The translations under genes and the position numbers were made by a program. DNA of 15,033 nt from Gemmatimonadota bacterium (GTDB lineage: Bacteria; Gemmatimonadota; Gemmatimonadetes; Gemmatimonadales; GWC2-71-9), in contig JANYAG010000319.1 of NCBI GenBank assembly GCA_025361465.1, forward strand, positions 1 to 15,033, in the 5' to 3' direction. Position 1 is the stretch's first letter, and each line of letters opens with the position of its first letter. This document shows, piece by piece, positions 6,914-14,307 of this stretch. Under the pieces are notes generated by a model. The model ran no database searches. It was not told the origin of the DNA and worked only from the letters and a program-made list of their open reading frames with translations.

Positions 6914-6986
6914 CGTCGCGCACCCTGGCCGTGCATTCCGTGCGCGATGGCCCCACGTTTCAGGGGCTCGGGACGGCCCGGGCACA

Positions 6987-7000
6987 TCTCGAGCACGAGA
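6987..7000 (+). promoter_or_regulatory. Small dyad just upstream of the propeller-protein start
   Basis: TCTCG (6987-6991) and CGAGA (6996-7000) flank AGCA. The dyad sits where the ribosome binding site of the gene starting at 7006 should be, and no good Shine-Dalgarno is otherwise visible. It could mask the start in RNA or be a protein-binding half-site pair. The stem is short, so chance is likely. The rest of the 6914-7005 gap shows nothing I can name. Confidence 0.2.
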
Positions 7001-7005
7001 CAGCC

Positions 7006-8232
7006 ATGGCCACGCACCGCATCCGCCTGATCCCCCCAGTTCTTGCCCTGTCACTGGCCGTCGCCGGCGGCGCCCCAGCCCAGGCCCGCGTGCCGGTCTT
7101 CACCCTCGATCGGGGGGCCAAGGAGTTCGCCGAGCCTTTTTCGGCGATCACACAGGTGCTCGAGCTCCGAAGTGGGAGCCTGCTGGTCCTCGACGATGGC
7201 GAGAAGGAACTCCGGCTGGTCGACCTCGCCCGTGGCACGATGCGAGCCGTTGGTCGCCAGGGAGGTGGTCCACTCGAGTACAAGGTTCCCGGCATCCTCC
7301 TTCCGGGCGCGGCAGATACCGCGTCGTACTACGACGCCTTGCAGCAACGCCTGCTGCTCGTCTCGCCGCAAGGCACACCGGTGCGCACGGCGCCGCTTGG
7401 GGCCGTTGGTGACGTCGCGTCGATGGTTTCTCGCATGCAGCCAGCTGGAACTGATGCGGCCGGTCACATTTTCGGTCAGACCACGGGAATGAAGATGCCG
7501 ACGCCCCAGTCGGGGGCGCAGAGCCCGATGCCCACCTTCGCCGACACCATCCAGATTCAGTCGCTGGACCTTCGGTCGGGAAAGACCACGAGGCTGGCCA
7601 CGATCCGCAGCCCGGTCGCCAAGCTCGCGCCCAAAATGGAGATGGCCGGCCGAAACGTGAAGGTCATCGTGACCGCACCGGACTTCTCACCGCACGATAT
7701 CTGGACGGCACTGCCCGATGGCCGCATCGCAATGCTGCGTGGTGGGGTCTACCAGGTGCGCTTCGTTGGCGCGGGCCGGGCCGAGACCACGGGACCGCTG
7801 ATCGCTGCCGTGGCCGTACCCGTCACGGCGCGCGAGAAGAAGGCGCTGGTCGATTCGGTGCGGAAGGTGATGGACAGCGCCATGGCCCAGACCATCAAGC
7901 AGACGGCCGCTGCTGGAGGTAATCAGGGAGCGGCCCCGAGTTTCACGGCCGAGGTACTCGAGCCTCCCAGCTGGCCGGCAAACAAGCCGCCCTATACCTC
8001 GCTGCAGAGTTCGCCGGACGGCCGCCTCTGGGTGTCGCTTTCCCAGCCGACCGGCAACACGACGGCGAAGTTCGACGTGCTCAGCGGCACCGGGGCGTTG
8101 ATTGCCCAGGTGGTGCTCGCCCCCGGCGAACGCCTGGTCGGCCTCGGGCGCGGGACGGTGTACACCGTCCGCAAGGACACCGACGACCTGCAGTATCTCC
8201 GGAAGTACGTCCTGCCCAGGATGCGGGACTAG
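7006..8232 (+). CDS. Exported beta-propeller-like protein, function unknown
   Basis: A 408-aa protein, probably periplasmic or secreted. The start at 7006 is chosen because it gives a clean signal peptide, MATHRIRLIPPVLALSLAVAG followed by a cleavable GAPAQA; no strong ribosome site is seen. The mature part has repeated strand patterns such as GSLLVLDDGEKELRLVDL, VGRQGGGPLEYKVPG and SSPDGRLWVSLSQP. These resemble six-bladed propeller proteins of the NHL/6-bladed type, in which GRxGxGPGEF-like turns recur. The first blade is near residue 50 and the last near 385, ending DLQYLRKYVLP. A helical insertion (about 280-310, EKKALVDSVRKVMDSAMAQTIKQ) interrupts the propeller. There is no cysteine for lipidation and no catalytic motif. 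Its stop codon overlaps the convergent guaB stop. A binding or scaffold role is possible; no function can be assigned. Confidence 0.8.
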   Translation: MATHRIRLIPPVLALSLAVAGGAPAQARVPVFTLDRGAKEFAEPFSAITQVLELRSGSLLVLDDGEKELRLVDLARGTMRAVGRQGGGPLEYKVPGILLPGAADTASYYDALQQRLLLVSPQGTPVRTAPLGAVGDVASMVSRMQPAGTDAAGHIFGQTTGMKMPTPQSGAQSPMPTFADTIQIQSLDLRSGKTTRLATIRSPVAKLAPKMEMAGRNVKVIVTAPDFSPHDIWTALPDGRIAMLRGGVYQVRFVGAGRAETTGPLIAAVAVPVTAREKKALVDSVRKVMDSAMAQTIKQTAAAGGNQGAAPSFTAEVLEPPSWPANKPPYTSLQSSPDGRLWVSLSQPTGNTTAKFDVLSGTGALIAQVVLAPGERLVGLGRGTVYTVRKDTDDLQYLRKYVLPRMRD

Positions 8233-9686
8233 ACGCTGTAGTTGGGCGCTTCCCGGGTGATGGTCACGTCGTGCGGGTGCGACTCACGCAGACCCGCTGA
8301 CGTGATCTGGACGAACTCGGTGTCGTCCTGCAGCGCCTTGATCGACGCCACGCCGCAGTATCCCATCCCACTGCGCAGTCCGCCGACCATCTGGAAGAGC
8401 ACCTCGGCGACCGGCCCTTTGTACGGCACCCGCCCTTCGATCCCTTCGGGCACCAGCTTGGAGGGAGAAACCTCGCCCTCCTGGAAGTAGCGATCGGCCG
8501 AGCCATCCTGCATCGCACTGAGCGAGCCCATGCCGCGGATCAGCTTGAAGCGGCGTCCCTCGGCGAGAATGCTCTCGCCGGGGCTCTCCTCGGTGCCGGC
8601 CAGCATCGAGCCCATCATCACGCTCGCCGCGCCGGCGGCCAGCGCCTTCACCATGTCGCCCGAGTACTTGATGCCGCCATCGGCGATCACCGGCACATCG
8701 CCTGCGCCGCGCACGGCATCGATGATCGCGGTGACCTGCGGCATGCCGACCCCGGTTACCACACGCGTGGTGCAGATCGAGCCCGGTCCGATGCCGACCT
8801 TCACGGCGTCCACGCCGCGCTCGACCAGCGCCCGAGCGCCTGATTCGGTCGCGACGTTGCCGCCGACCAGCTGCACGTCGGGAAAGGCCTCGCGGAGCGC
8901 GGCGATGGTCTCGAGCACGCCCTCGGAGTGCCCGTGCGCGGAATCCACGACGATCACATCGACGCCGGCACTCACCAGCGCCTGGGCGCGGATCTTCGCC
9001 TCGGGCCCAGCGCCGACCGCCGCCGCCACCCGGAGCCGGCCGTGGTCGTCCTTGTTGGCGTTGGGGTAATCGCGCCGCTTGAAGATGTCCTTGACGGTGA
9101 TGAGTCCCTTGAGCATTCCGTGGGCATCAACCACCGGGAGTTTCTCGATCCGGTGCTGGGCGAGGATGGCCTCGGCTTCATCGAGGGTGGTGCCGATCGG
9201 CGCAGTGACAAGCCCTTCGCTGGTCATCGCGGCCGAGATCGGTCGCTCGAGATTGGACTCGAACTGCAGGTCGCGATTGGTGATGATGCCGACCAGACGG
9301 CCGCTGCCATCGACGATCGGCACGCCGGAAATCCGGAAGCGCCGCATCAGGGCGTGGGCCTCGCGGATCGGGCGCTCGGGGCCGAGGGTGATCGGATTCT
9401 GGATCATCCCGCTTTCGCTGCGCTTGACCCGGTCGATCTCGGCGGCCTGCCGGTCAATCGACATGTTCTTGTGGATCACCCCGATGCCGCCGGCTCGGGC
9501 CATCGCCATCGCCATCTCCGCCTCAGTGACGGTGTCCATGGCCGCCGAGACGAGGGGGACGTGCAGCGGGATGGCCCGGGTGAAGCGGGAGGTGGTGGAC
9601 ACGCCCCGGGGATGCACGGTCGAATGTCGCGGAGCCAGCAGCACATCGTCAAAGGTGAGGGCGAGGCCAGGCCGGAGGCTGCTCAT
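8229..9686 (-). CDS. guaB: Inosine-5'-monophosphate dehydrogenase
   Basis: Oxidises IMP to XMP with NAD+, the committed step of guanine nucleotide synthesis, as a cytosolic tetramer. The 485-aa length is typical. The N-terminus LTFDDVLLAPRHS and VPLVSAAMDTVTE begin the TIM barrel. Two CBS domains (about 95-145 and 152-202) are inserted, with SGVPIVDGSGRLVGIITNRDL and EKLPVVDAHGMLKGLITVKDI. GIGPGSICTTRVVTGVG carries the catalytic Cys305, and VPVIADGGIKYSGDMVKALAAGA, the mobile flap near 395-420 and MGYCGVASI follow. The ATG at 9686 has AGAGGA seven bases upstream and overlaps the preceding stop as ATGA. The CBS pair is usually an allosteric ATP/GTP site. It is the last gene of a four-gene run, and its TAG stop overlaps the convergent TAG of the propeller gene within CTAG. 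All key residues are present. Confidence 0.97.
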   Translation of the reverse strand: MSSLRPGLALTFDDVLLAPRHSTVHPRGVSTTSRFTRAIPLHVPLVSAAMDTVTEAEMAMAMARAGGIGVIHKNMSIDRQAAEIDRVKRSESGMIQNPITLGPERPIREAHALMRRFRISGVPIVDGSGRLVGIITNRDLQFESNLERPISAAMTSEGLVTAPIGTTLDEAEAILAQHRIEKLPVVDAHGMLKGLITVKDIFKRRDYPNANKDDHGRLRVAAAVGAGPEAKIRAQALVSAGVDVIVVDSAHGHSEGVLETIAALREAFPDVQLVGGNVATESGARALVERGVDAVKVGIGPGSICTTRVVTGVGMPQVTAIIDAVRGAGDVPVIADGGIKYSGDMVKALAAGAASVMMGSMLAGTEESPGESILAEGRRFKLIRGMGSLSAMQDGSADRYFQEGEVSPSKLVPEGIEGRVPYKGPVAEVLFQMVGGLRSGMGYCGVASIKALQDDTEFVQITSAGLRESHPHDVTITREAPNYSV

Positions 9687-10084
9687 TCGGGGATCCTCTC
9701 AGTGGGCTTGGACTCGGTGGCTTTGGCGGGACCAGGCTGCGCCGCGTGGGGCTTCGGCTCGGAAGGCGTGGCACTCTTGGCTGGCGTGCTGAGCGCTCGC
9801 GAGGTCTCGTCGACGACCGCCTGGGCCGCCGAGGCGAGCCCGGTCATCACCTTGCTGGCGCCGCCGAAGATCCTGGCGGTGCCGGTGATGGCATCGAGCG
9901 GCACCTTGCCGGCGCGCATCGTGTCGGTGACGGTGTCGCTGATCTGCGCCAGGATCCCGGTGGGCGCCGCGCGCTCGCCGTACTTGCTCTCGAGAAACTC
10001 GACATAGTCGAGCACCTGATACCCGCGCTCATCCGAGAGCGATGCGATGCTGCGGATGATCCGTTCCTTCAAGTGGTCCTTCAC
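9683..10084 (-). CDS. Small helical protein upstream of guaB, unknown function
   Basis: A 133-aa protein from a GTG at 10084-10082. GTG is chosen because GAGGAAGG lies 4-5 bases upstream (10089-10096) and the frame before it contains only an unrelated Cys/Arg-rich translation. Residues 1-36 (KDHLKERIIRSIASLSDERG, YQVLDYVEFLESKYGER) form two predicted helices. They resemble the short helical unit of DUF2281-type small proteins (LPxExxxEVLDFVEFL), often seen in antitoxin-like or uncharacterised proteins. The middle (about 46-95) is an amphipathic stretch, IFGGASKVMTGLASAAQAVVDE, and the last 35 residues are Ala/Pro/Lys/Ser-rich and probably disordered. There is no signal peptide and no cysteine. 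Its TGA overlaps the guaB ATG by 4 bases, so guaB translation is probably coupled to it. Function is not known; no toxin partner is present. Confidence 0.8.
   Translation of the reverse strand: MKDHLKERIIRSIASLSDERGYQVLDYVEFLESKYGERAAPTGILAQISDTVTDTMRAGKVPLDAITGTARIFGGASKVMTGLASAAQAVVDETSRALSTPAKSATPSEPKPHAAQPGPAKATESKPTERIPE
9694..9699 (-). promoter_or_regulatory. guaB ribosome binding site inside the upstream gene
   Basis: AGAGGA on the minus strand, seven bases before the guaB ATG, lies within the last codons of the small helical protein (its C-terminal Glu-Arg-Ile). It gives guaB its own initiation site in addition to the ATGA overlap. Confidence 0.6.
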
Positions 10085-10088
10085 GGCA

Positions 10089-10096
10089 CCTTCCTC
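10089..10096 (-). promoter_or_regulatory. Ribosome binding site that fixes the GTG start at 10084
   Basis: GAGGAAGG on the minus strand lies 4-5 bases before the GTG. It falls in the 13-base gap just after the stop of the SH3/OB-like gene and supports GTG over any upstream start. Confidence 0.65.
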
Positions 10097-10097
10097 T

Positions 10098-11135
10098 TCA
10101 GTCCAGTCGGCGCACGAAGGTGAGCACCGGCACCGGAAGATACTTTGAGCGTCCCGCGCGCACGGTCGCGCGCACGCGGATCTTGGTAAGTGGCTGCAGG
10201 CCGCGGAAGGTGTCAGCCTGGTCGATGCCGACCACCATATAGACAAAACCGGCCTCGGGCAGCGGGCCGCGAGCGAGGACGTACGGTTGCCCTGTCGGCA
10301 ATTCGGGCCGCAAGTCATCGGCCTTCTCTACCGCGATCACCTGCAGGGTCCACTCCACCGTCTGCCCGACATAGCGATCGGGTTGGCTGCGGATGTCGGC
10401 GGCGGTGATCGAGCCGGGCGGCGGCGCCTCACCTAGCGCCGCGTCACGCACCCACCCCTCGATGCGCACGCGGGCCCAGCCGCTGCGGTGCTCGAGCACC
10501 TCCGCCTTCACGGGCACCTCGATGACGCCGACCGCCGAGCCCGAGGGCGCGGCCGCGATGGAGGTGCCCCCGGGAAGCATCGAGGTGGCGGAATTGCCGG
10601 CCGGCACTGGGGATGGTGACTGTGCCGGTGGCGCGGTGCTGGTCGCCGCGGGGGTGGGAGTGGCCACGACTGGAGTCTTCGCAGGCGCGGATGCGGCCGG
10701 CTTGGCCGCCGCCGGTGCGGTGAAGGCCGACTTGCTGATCCAGCCACTTCGGCGCACGCGTGCCCAGCCGGACCTGGTTTCGAGTCGCACGAGGCGCATG
10801 CCGAAGTGGGCCGTGCCGAAGGTGGCGCCACTCCCTGCCCCGGCGCGCAGGGGCGTCCCCTCAGCGTGGGTCACCGTCGCCCCGTTGCCGCGCGCATCAT
10901 CCCGCAGCGCAGCGGCCGCGACCCAACCCTCGACCGTCGCTTCCTGGAGGTTCCCGCGGACCCTTCCCCTCGTGATGGGCGTGCCGGCGGCCAGGTGGGC
11001 CAGCACCACCCCGGTGGAATCCTTCAGGAGATCGCTCGCCACGACGGTCGGCGTGTGGCCCTGGGCACCAAGGGCTCCTGCCAGAAGCCATGGGATCAGG
11101 GCGGTGAGGAGACGGGGCGGCGCAGGCCAAGTCAT
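10098..11135 (-). CDS. Secreted protein with SH3-like repeats and a C-terminal OB-like domain
   Basis: A 345-aa exported protein with the signal peptide MTWPAPPRLLTALIPWLLAG ending near ALGAQG. Three SH3b-like units are visible. One covers about residues 28-77 (ending EGWVAAAALRDD). A second covers about 85-138 (TPLRAGAGSGATFG then TRSGWARVRRSGWISKSAF). A third covers about 201-235 (HRSGWARVRIEGWVRDAAL). The second and third share RSGWARVR plus GW, which points to an internal duplication. An Ala/Pro/Thr linker (139-200) divides them. Residues 241-345, beginning DIRSQPDRYVGQTVEWTLQV, look like an OB-fold module of the kind that follows xxPxxYVGKxV openings. Bacterial SH3b domains commonly bind peptidoglycan or other wall components, so an envelope role is likely (inference). 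The ATG at 11135 overlaps the stop of the large glycosidase-like gene (ATGA), has no visible Shine-Dalgarno and probably depends on coupling. Confidence 0.82.
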   Translation of the reverse strand: MTWPAPPRLLTALIPWLLAGALGAQGHTPTVVASDLLKDSTGVVLAHLAAGTPITRGRVRGNLQEATVEGWVAAAALRDDARGNGATVTHAEGTPLRAGAGSGATFGTAHFGMRLVRLETRSGWARVRRSGWISKSAFTAPAAAKPAASAPAKTPVVATPTPAATSTAPPAQSPSPVPAGNSATSMLPGGTSIAAAPSGSAVGVIEVPVKAEVLEHRSGWARVRIEGWVRDAALGEAPPPGSITAADIRSQPDRYVGQTVEWTLQVIAVEKADDLRPELPTGQPYVLARGPLPEAGFVYMVVGIDQADTFRGLQPLTKIRVRATVRAGRSKYLPVPVLTFVRRLD

Positions 11136-14100
11136 CGGGGCAGTTTACCGGGCGCCGCGACGCCCGTCAAAGGCTTCACCATCAGCAACCAGCCACGGCC
11201 ATTGGGCACCGGGATCGCTTCCCCCGGCTTGAACGACCGCGCCGGCTGGAAACCGGTGATCTCCGGTGCGTCGATCCGGACGCGCGTCGAGTCGAGACCA
11301 AGGGCACGCCAGTTGATCGCGAGGGTGACCGGCGTCGTGTCGCGGGCCCAGCTGGCCACCGCAATGAGCGCCGCGCCGGGACGACTGTAGGTGGTGGCGA
11401 GGATGTCGGTGCGGCCGGTGGTCACCGGGGCATTCGGGGTCCACCACCCCTGCATCGTCGCCGTGGCGATGCCGAAATCATCCCAGACCTTCCAGATCGC
11501 GCGCGGATCGCCGGCCCACGGCAGCCGCGCCGTCATGCCGAACAGCATCCCGCGCCAGGGGTTGCCGCCATCCTGCAGCATCTCGCCCAGCAGGCCGAAG
11601 GGCACGCCCGACATTTCGACGAGCCAGTATTCGGGTGAGTTGTTGTAGTTGAAGTACTCGCCGAACCAGAGCCGGTCCACGAAGGGGAAGTGCTCGAGGT
11701 AGAGGTTGGCGCTGCTGGTGTAGCCATCGGCCTTGTTGTACTGGTTGGCCGAGTGGAGGTCGATCTTCTCGCCGGGGGTGCCGTTGGCCGTGAGCACCCG
11801 GCGGAGCCGCAGCATCGTCGCGCGATCAAACGCGACGTCGTCGAGGTAGATGCCGTCCACGCCTTCGTGCTGCGTCAGCCACTGCATCCCTTCGACATAG
11901 AAATTGTGCCAGCGCGAGATCCCGCTGGTGACCATCGCGACGTCACGGCGCTCGGGCACGACCCAGCCGGTGATGTAGTCATCGACCATGTGCTCCTGCA
12001 GCCACGAATGCCCGCCACCGGGTCCCGACGCCAGCACGTCGCTGCCCAGCGAGCGCAGCGCCCACAGCTCCGGCGCGCGATTGGTCAGCTCGCGCACGGT
12101 ATAGTAGATCTTGAAGCGCATCTTCGCGGCGTGCACCGAGTCGGCATACGCCTTCATCGCCGCCGGCCGCAGGAACGGATAGTTGATGAACGGATTGATG
12201 TCGGTGGCGTGATGGACGTTGACGAGATTCGCGCCCGCGGCCCGGATGGTGTCCACCGGCTTGTAGGAGTGGTAGTAGCGCGTGTCGAAGTGGGTCCGGG
12301 TATCGAGCGGGTGGAACGGCGTCACCAGCAGGCGGAAGTTGAACCAGAGGGTGTCGCCCTTGGCGAGGGTGCGCGGGCCGCCATAGCAGGTGGCGTCGTA
12401 CGAATTGACGCTCGCCTCGAAGTGACAGCCGCCGCGTCCGGCATTGGACCATGAGCGCGGCATCACCAGCGGCCGCAACTGGTAGAAGTTGGTGTTGAGC
12501 GGACGGATGTAGTGCTCGTCCTTGAGCGTGAGCTGCACGCCCGCGTTGACATCGCCGAGCCAGACCGCGTCCTGGTTGCGGGTCACATCCCAGCGCCAGT
12601 CGTACTTTCCGGGCGCCCTGCCGCCCATCTGGCTCATTCCCATGAAGAAGCGCGCCACGTCGTTGCGGAACGGCAGCGTGAGGCGGATGTCGTTGACCGG
12701 CATCGCGCGATCGGCGACCACGGCGACCTGGTACTCGAGATTGCCATCGAAGTCGAGCTCGCCGCGCACGCCGAGATGGAGCGCGCCACTCTGCCCGCTG
12801 GAGCGGAAGGAGACGCGCGACGCGGTGCGCTGCGTCACGCTCACCGCGCCGGGCTGGAACGTCATCGCATGCCCGGCGCTGTCCTCGACCTGCAGCGCGA
12901 TCGGGCGGACCAGCATCGGCCGGCCGCGGGCGACCAGCTTGGTCATGCCGGGATCGAAGAACGAGGTGATCTGCTTCGGGAAGCCGAACGGATCCAGCGC
13001 AATCTGCCGCCCGAGCACGGAGAAGGCCGCAGGGCTGCCCCCGACCGGCGTGTAGGGCGCCATCGGCGCGCCTTCGGCGGCGAGACGGGAGTCGAGCCAG
13101 CGGAGCCGCGAGAGGCGCCACGGCTCATCGTCGCCGTGATTGATCACGCGCTCGGGCACCACGGTCAGGCGGATCGGCACCGCGCTCCGCTTCCCGCCAC
13201 TCGCCACGACGGTCGCGGTGCCGCGATACTCGCCGGCGCGCGCCGTGGCCGGCACCATCACGCCGCACCAGATCGGCGACACCCGTCCGGACAACACCGT
13301 GACGGTGCGCTGGTAGGCGCGGCCCATCCAGTCGACGCCGTCGGTGTTGATGCAGTTGAAGGCCGTCTTCGGGATGCTGGCGCCGCCCGGGCCGGACAGC
13401 GCCGCGAACTGCACCCGCACGGAATCGAGCGTTGTCAGCGCCCAGACCCCAAGCTGGAAGGCGTAGTACTCATCCCGCAGGGCGGTGCCCAGCAGCTCGC
13501 GCCTGTCGGCCATCGCCGCCCAGCGCATCGGCAGGTCGGTCGTCATCTTGATCGGCCGGGTGCGATCCTCGGGGAAGACCGCCATCGGCTGGCCGTGGAA
13601 CCTGGCCAGGAGCGCGGCCACTTCACTGGCGGTGGCGATCACTTCCATCGGCCACACCTGTGACATCGTGTCCACCGATTCGAACGCGATGACCGCCGCG
13701 CGGGGAAGACCGGCCGCACCGCTGCGCGCGCCACGGATCCAGGCCGGATCGGCGGTCGAATCGGGAGCCGGGTAGGTGATCTTCGGATAATTGGACCTCA
13801 CCGAGCCGGCATACGGGAGATAATAGAGGTAGTAGTCGGCATCTCCTCCCGCTGCCTCGAAGACCACGTCCCCCGAATCGCGACGCACCCTGAGGGCCAC
13901 GGCGTTGGGCACGCGCTTCCCCTGCCCATCGGTCACGATGATGCGCTTGCCTTCGGGGTGGAAGTCGCGCCGCCGCCATGGGATCAACGCGCGGACCGGC
14001 CCGCGGGCCGGCAGCGACGACTGCGCGACGTGCAGCACCACGCGCTGGTTGCCGAACGAATCGGGGTTCCAGCGCCCGATCCGGTAGGGAATGTCCTGCG

Positions 14101-14176
14101 CCCCGGCAGCTGTTCCGAGGGTGCAGAGAGCAACGGCGGCGGCGATGGCGGCCCCCGAAACACACCGGGCGGACAT
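11132..14176 (-). CDS. Large secreted glycoside-hydrolase-like protein (GH123_N/DUF6067-like)
   Basis: A 1014-aa exported protein. The start at 14176 is preferred over 14215 because AGGAG (14184-14188) stands seven bases upstream and the signal peptide MSARCVSGAAIAAAVALCTL, ending GTAAGA before QDIPY, begins there. The first third is beta-rich (WNPDSFGNQRVVLHV, DADYYLYYLPYAGS). A central beta-sandwich region follows. The barrel-like part contains DGIYLDDVAFDRATMLRLRR (about 771-790), IDLHSANQYN, SANLYLEHFPFVDRLWFGEY and EYWLVEMSGVPFGLLGEML. The acidic YLDD and EYF residues are candidate catalytic groups. The layout recalls proteins annotated as DUF6067 / GH123 N-terminal type; GH123 itself acts on beta-GalNAc. 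This is from memory and the substrate is unknown. It is first in the guaB operon and ends in an ATGA overlap with the SH3/OB-like gene. An unrelated secreted hydrolase remains possible. Confidence 0.8.
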   Translation of the reverse strand: MSARCVSGAAIAAAVALCTLGTAAGAQDIPYRIGRWNPDSFGNQRVVLHVAQSSLPARGPVRALIPWRRRDFHPEGKRIIVTDGQGKRVPNAVALRVRRDSGDVVFEAAGGDADYYLYYLPYAGSVRSNYPKITYPAPDSTADPAWIRGARSGAAGLPRAAVIAFESVDTMSQVWPMEVIATASEVAALLARFHGQPMAVFPEDRTRPIKMTTDLPMRWAAMADRRELLGTALRDEYYAFQLGVWALTTLDSVRVQFAALSGPGGASIPKTAFNCINTDGVDWMGRAYQRTVTVLSGRVSPIWCGVMVPATARAGEYRGTATVVASGGKRSAVPIRLTVVPERVINHGDDEPWRLSRLRWLDSRLAAEGAPMAPYTPVGGSPAAFSVLGRQIALDPFGFPKQITSFFDPGMTKLVARGRPMLVRPIALQVEDSAGHAMTFQPGAVSVTQRTASRVSFRSSGQSGALHLGVRGELDFDGNLEYQVAVVADRAMPVNDIRLTLPFRNDVARFFMGMSQMGGRAPGKYDWRWDVTRNQDAVWLGDVNAGVQLTLKDEHYIRPLNTNFYQLRPLVMPRSWSNAGRGGCHFEASVNSYDATCYGGPRTLAKGDTLWFNFRLLVTPFHPLDTRTHFDTRYYHSYKPVDTIRAAGANLVNVHHATDINPFINYPFLRPAAMKAYADSVHAAKMRFKIYYTVRELTNRAPELWALRSLGSDVLASGPGGGHSWLQEHMVDDYITGWVVPERRDVAMVTSGISRWHNFYVEGMQWLTQHEGVDGIYLDDVAFDRATMLRLRRVLTANGTPGEKIDLHSANQYNKADGYTSSANLYLEHFPFVDRLWFGEYFNYNNSPEYWLVEMSGVPFGLLGEMLQDGGNPWRGMLFGMTARLPWAGDPRAIWKVWDDFGIATATMQGWWTPNAPVTTGRTDILATTYSRPGAALIAVASWARDTTPVTLAINWRALGLDSTRVRIDAPEITGFQPARSFKPGEAIPVPNGRGWLLMVKPLTGVAAPGKLPR

Positions 14177-14307
14177 GCGCAAACTCCTGGAAATGGCGGG
14201 TAAGGTGGTCCGCATGAAGAATACAGCCGGTCGCGGGTGATTGGTCCCTTCACGGCCTGCGGCTAGTTTCGAGACAGTGCCCTCTTCCTCGCCGGAGTGT
14301 TTGCGAC
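14177..14307. promoter_or_regulatory. Divergent promoter region between the guaB operon and gpmI
   Basis: This 131-base gap must drive both the four-gene minus-strand operon and gpmI. On the minus strand TATTCT (14218-14223) is a fair -10 placed to give a leader of about 35 bases before 14176; its -35 is not clear. On the plus strand TTGGTC (14241-14246) and TAGTTT (14264-14269) are 17 bases apart, each matching consensus at only three positions. Both calls are weak. Confidence 0.3.
14184..14188 (-). promoter_or_regulatory. Ribosome binding site that fixes the glycosidase-like start
   Basis: AGGAG on the minus strand sits seven bases from the ATG at 14176-14174. The alternative in-frame ATG at 14215 has no such site and would add 13 residues ahead of the signal peptide. 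Confidence 0.7.

Noticed and set aside
8928..10007. 359-codon plus-strand open frame opposite guaB and the small gene
   Set aside because: It is the antisense shadow of guaB, and the composition is typical of shadows (His/Asp/Arg-rich).
9683..10084. Antitoxin of a toxin-antitoxin pair
   Set aside because: The DUF2281-like head alone suggested this, but no small toxin gene lies beside it and its neighbours are guaB and an exported protein.
12512..13663. 383-codon plus-strand open frame opposite the glycosidase-like gene
   Set aside because: No recognisable motif or signal peptide and no supporting ribosome site; the minus strand carries the signal-peptide-bearing gene.
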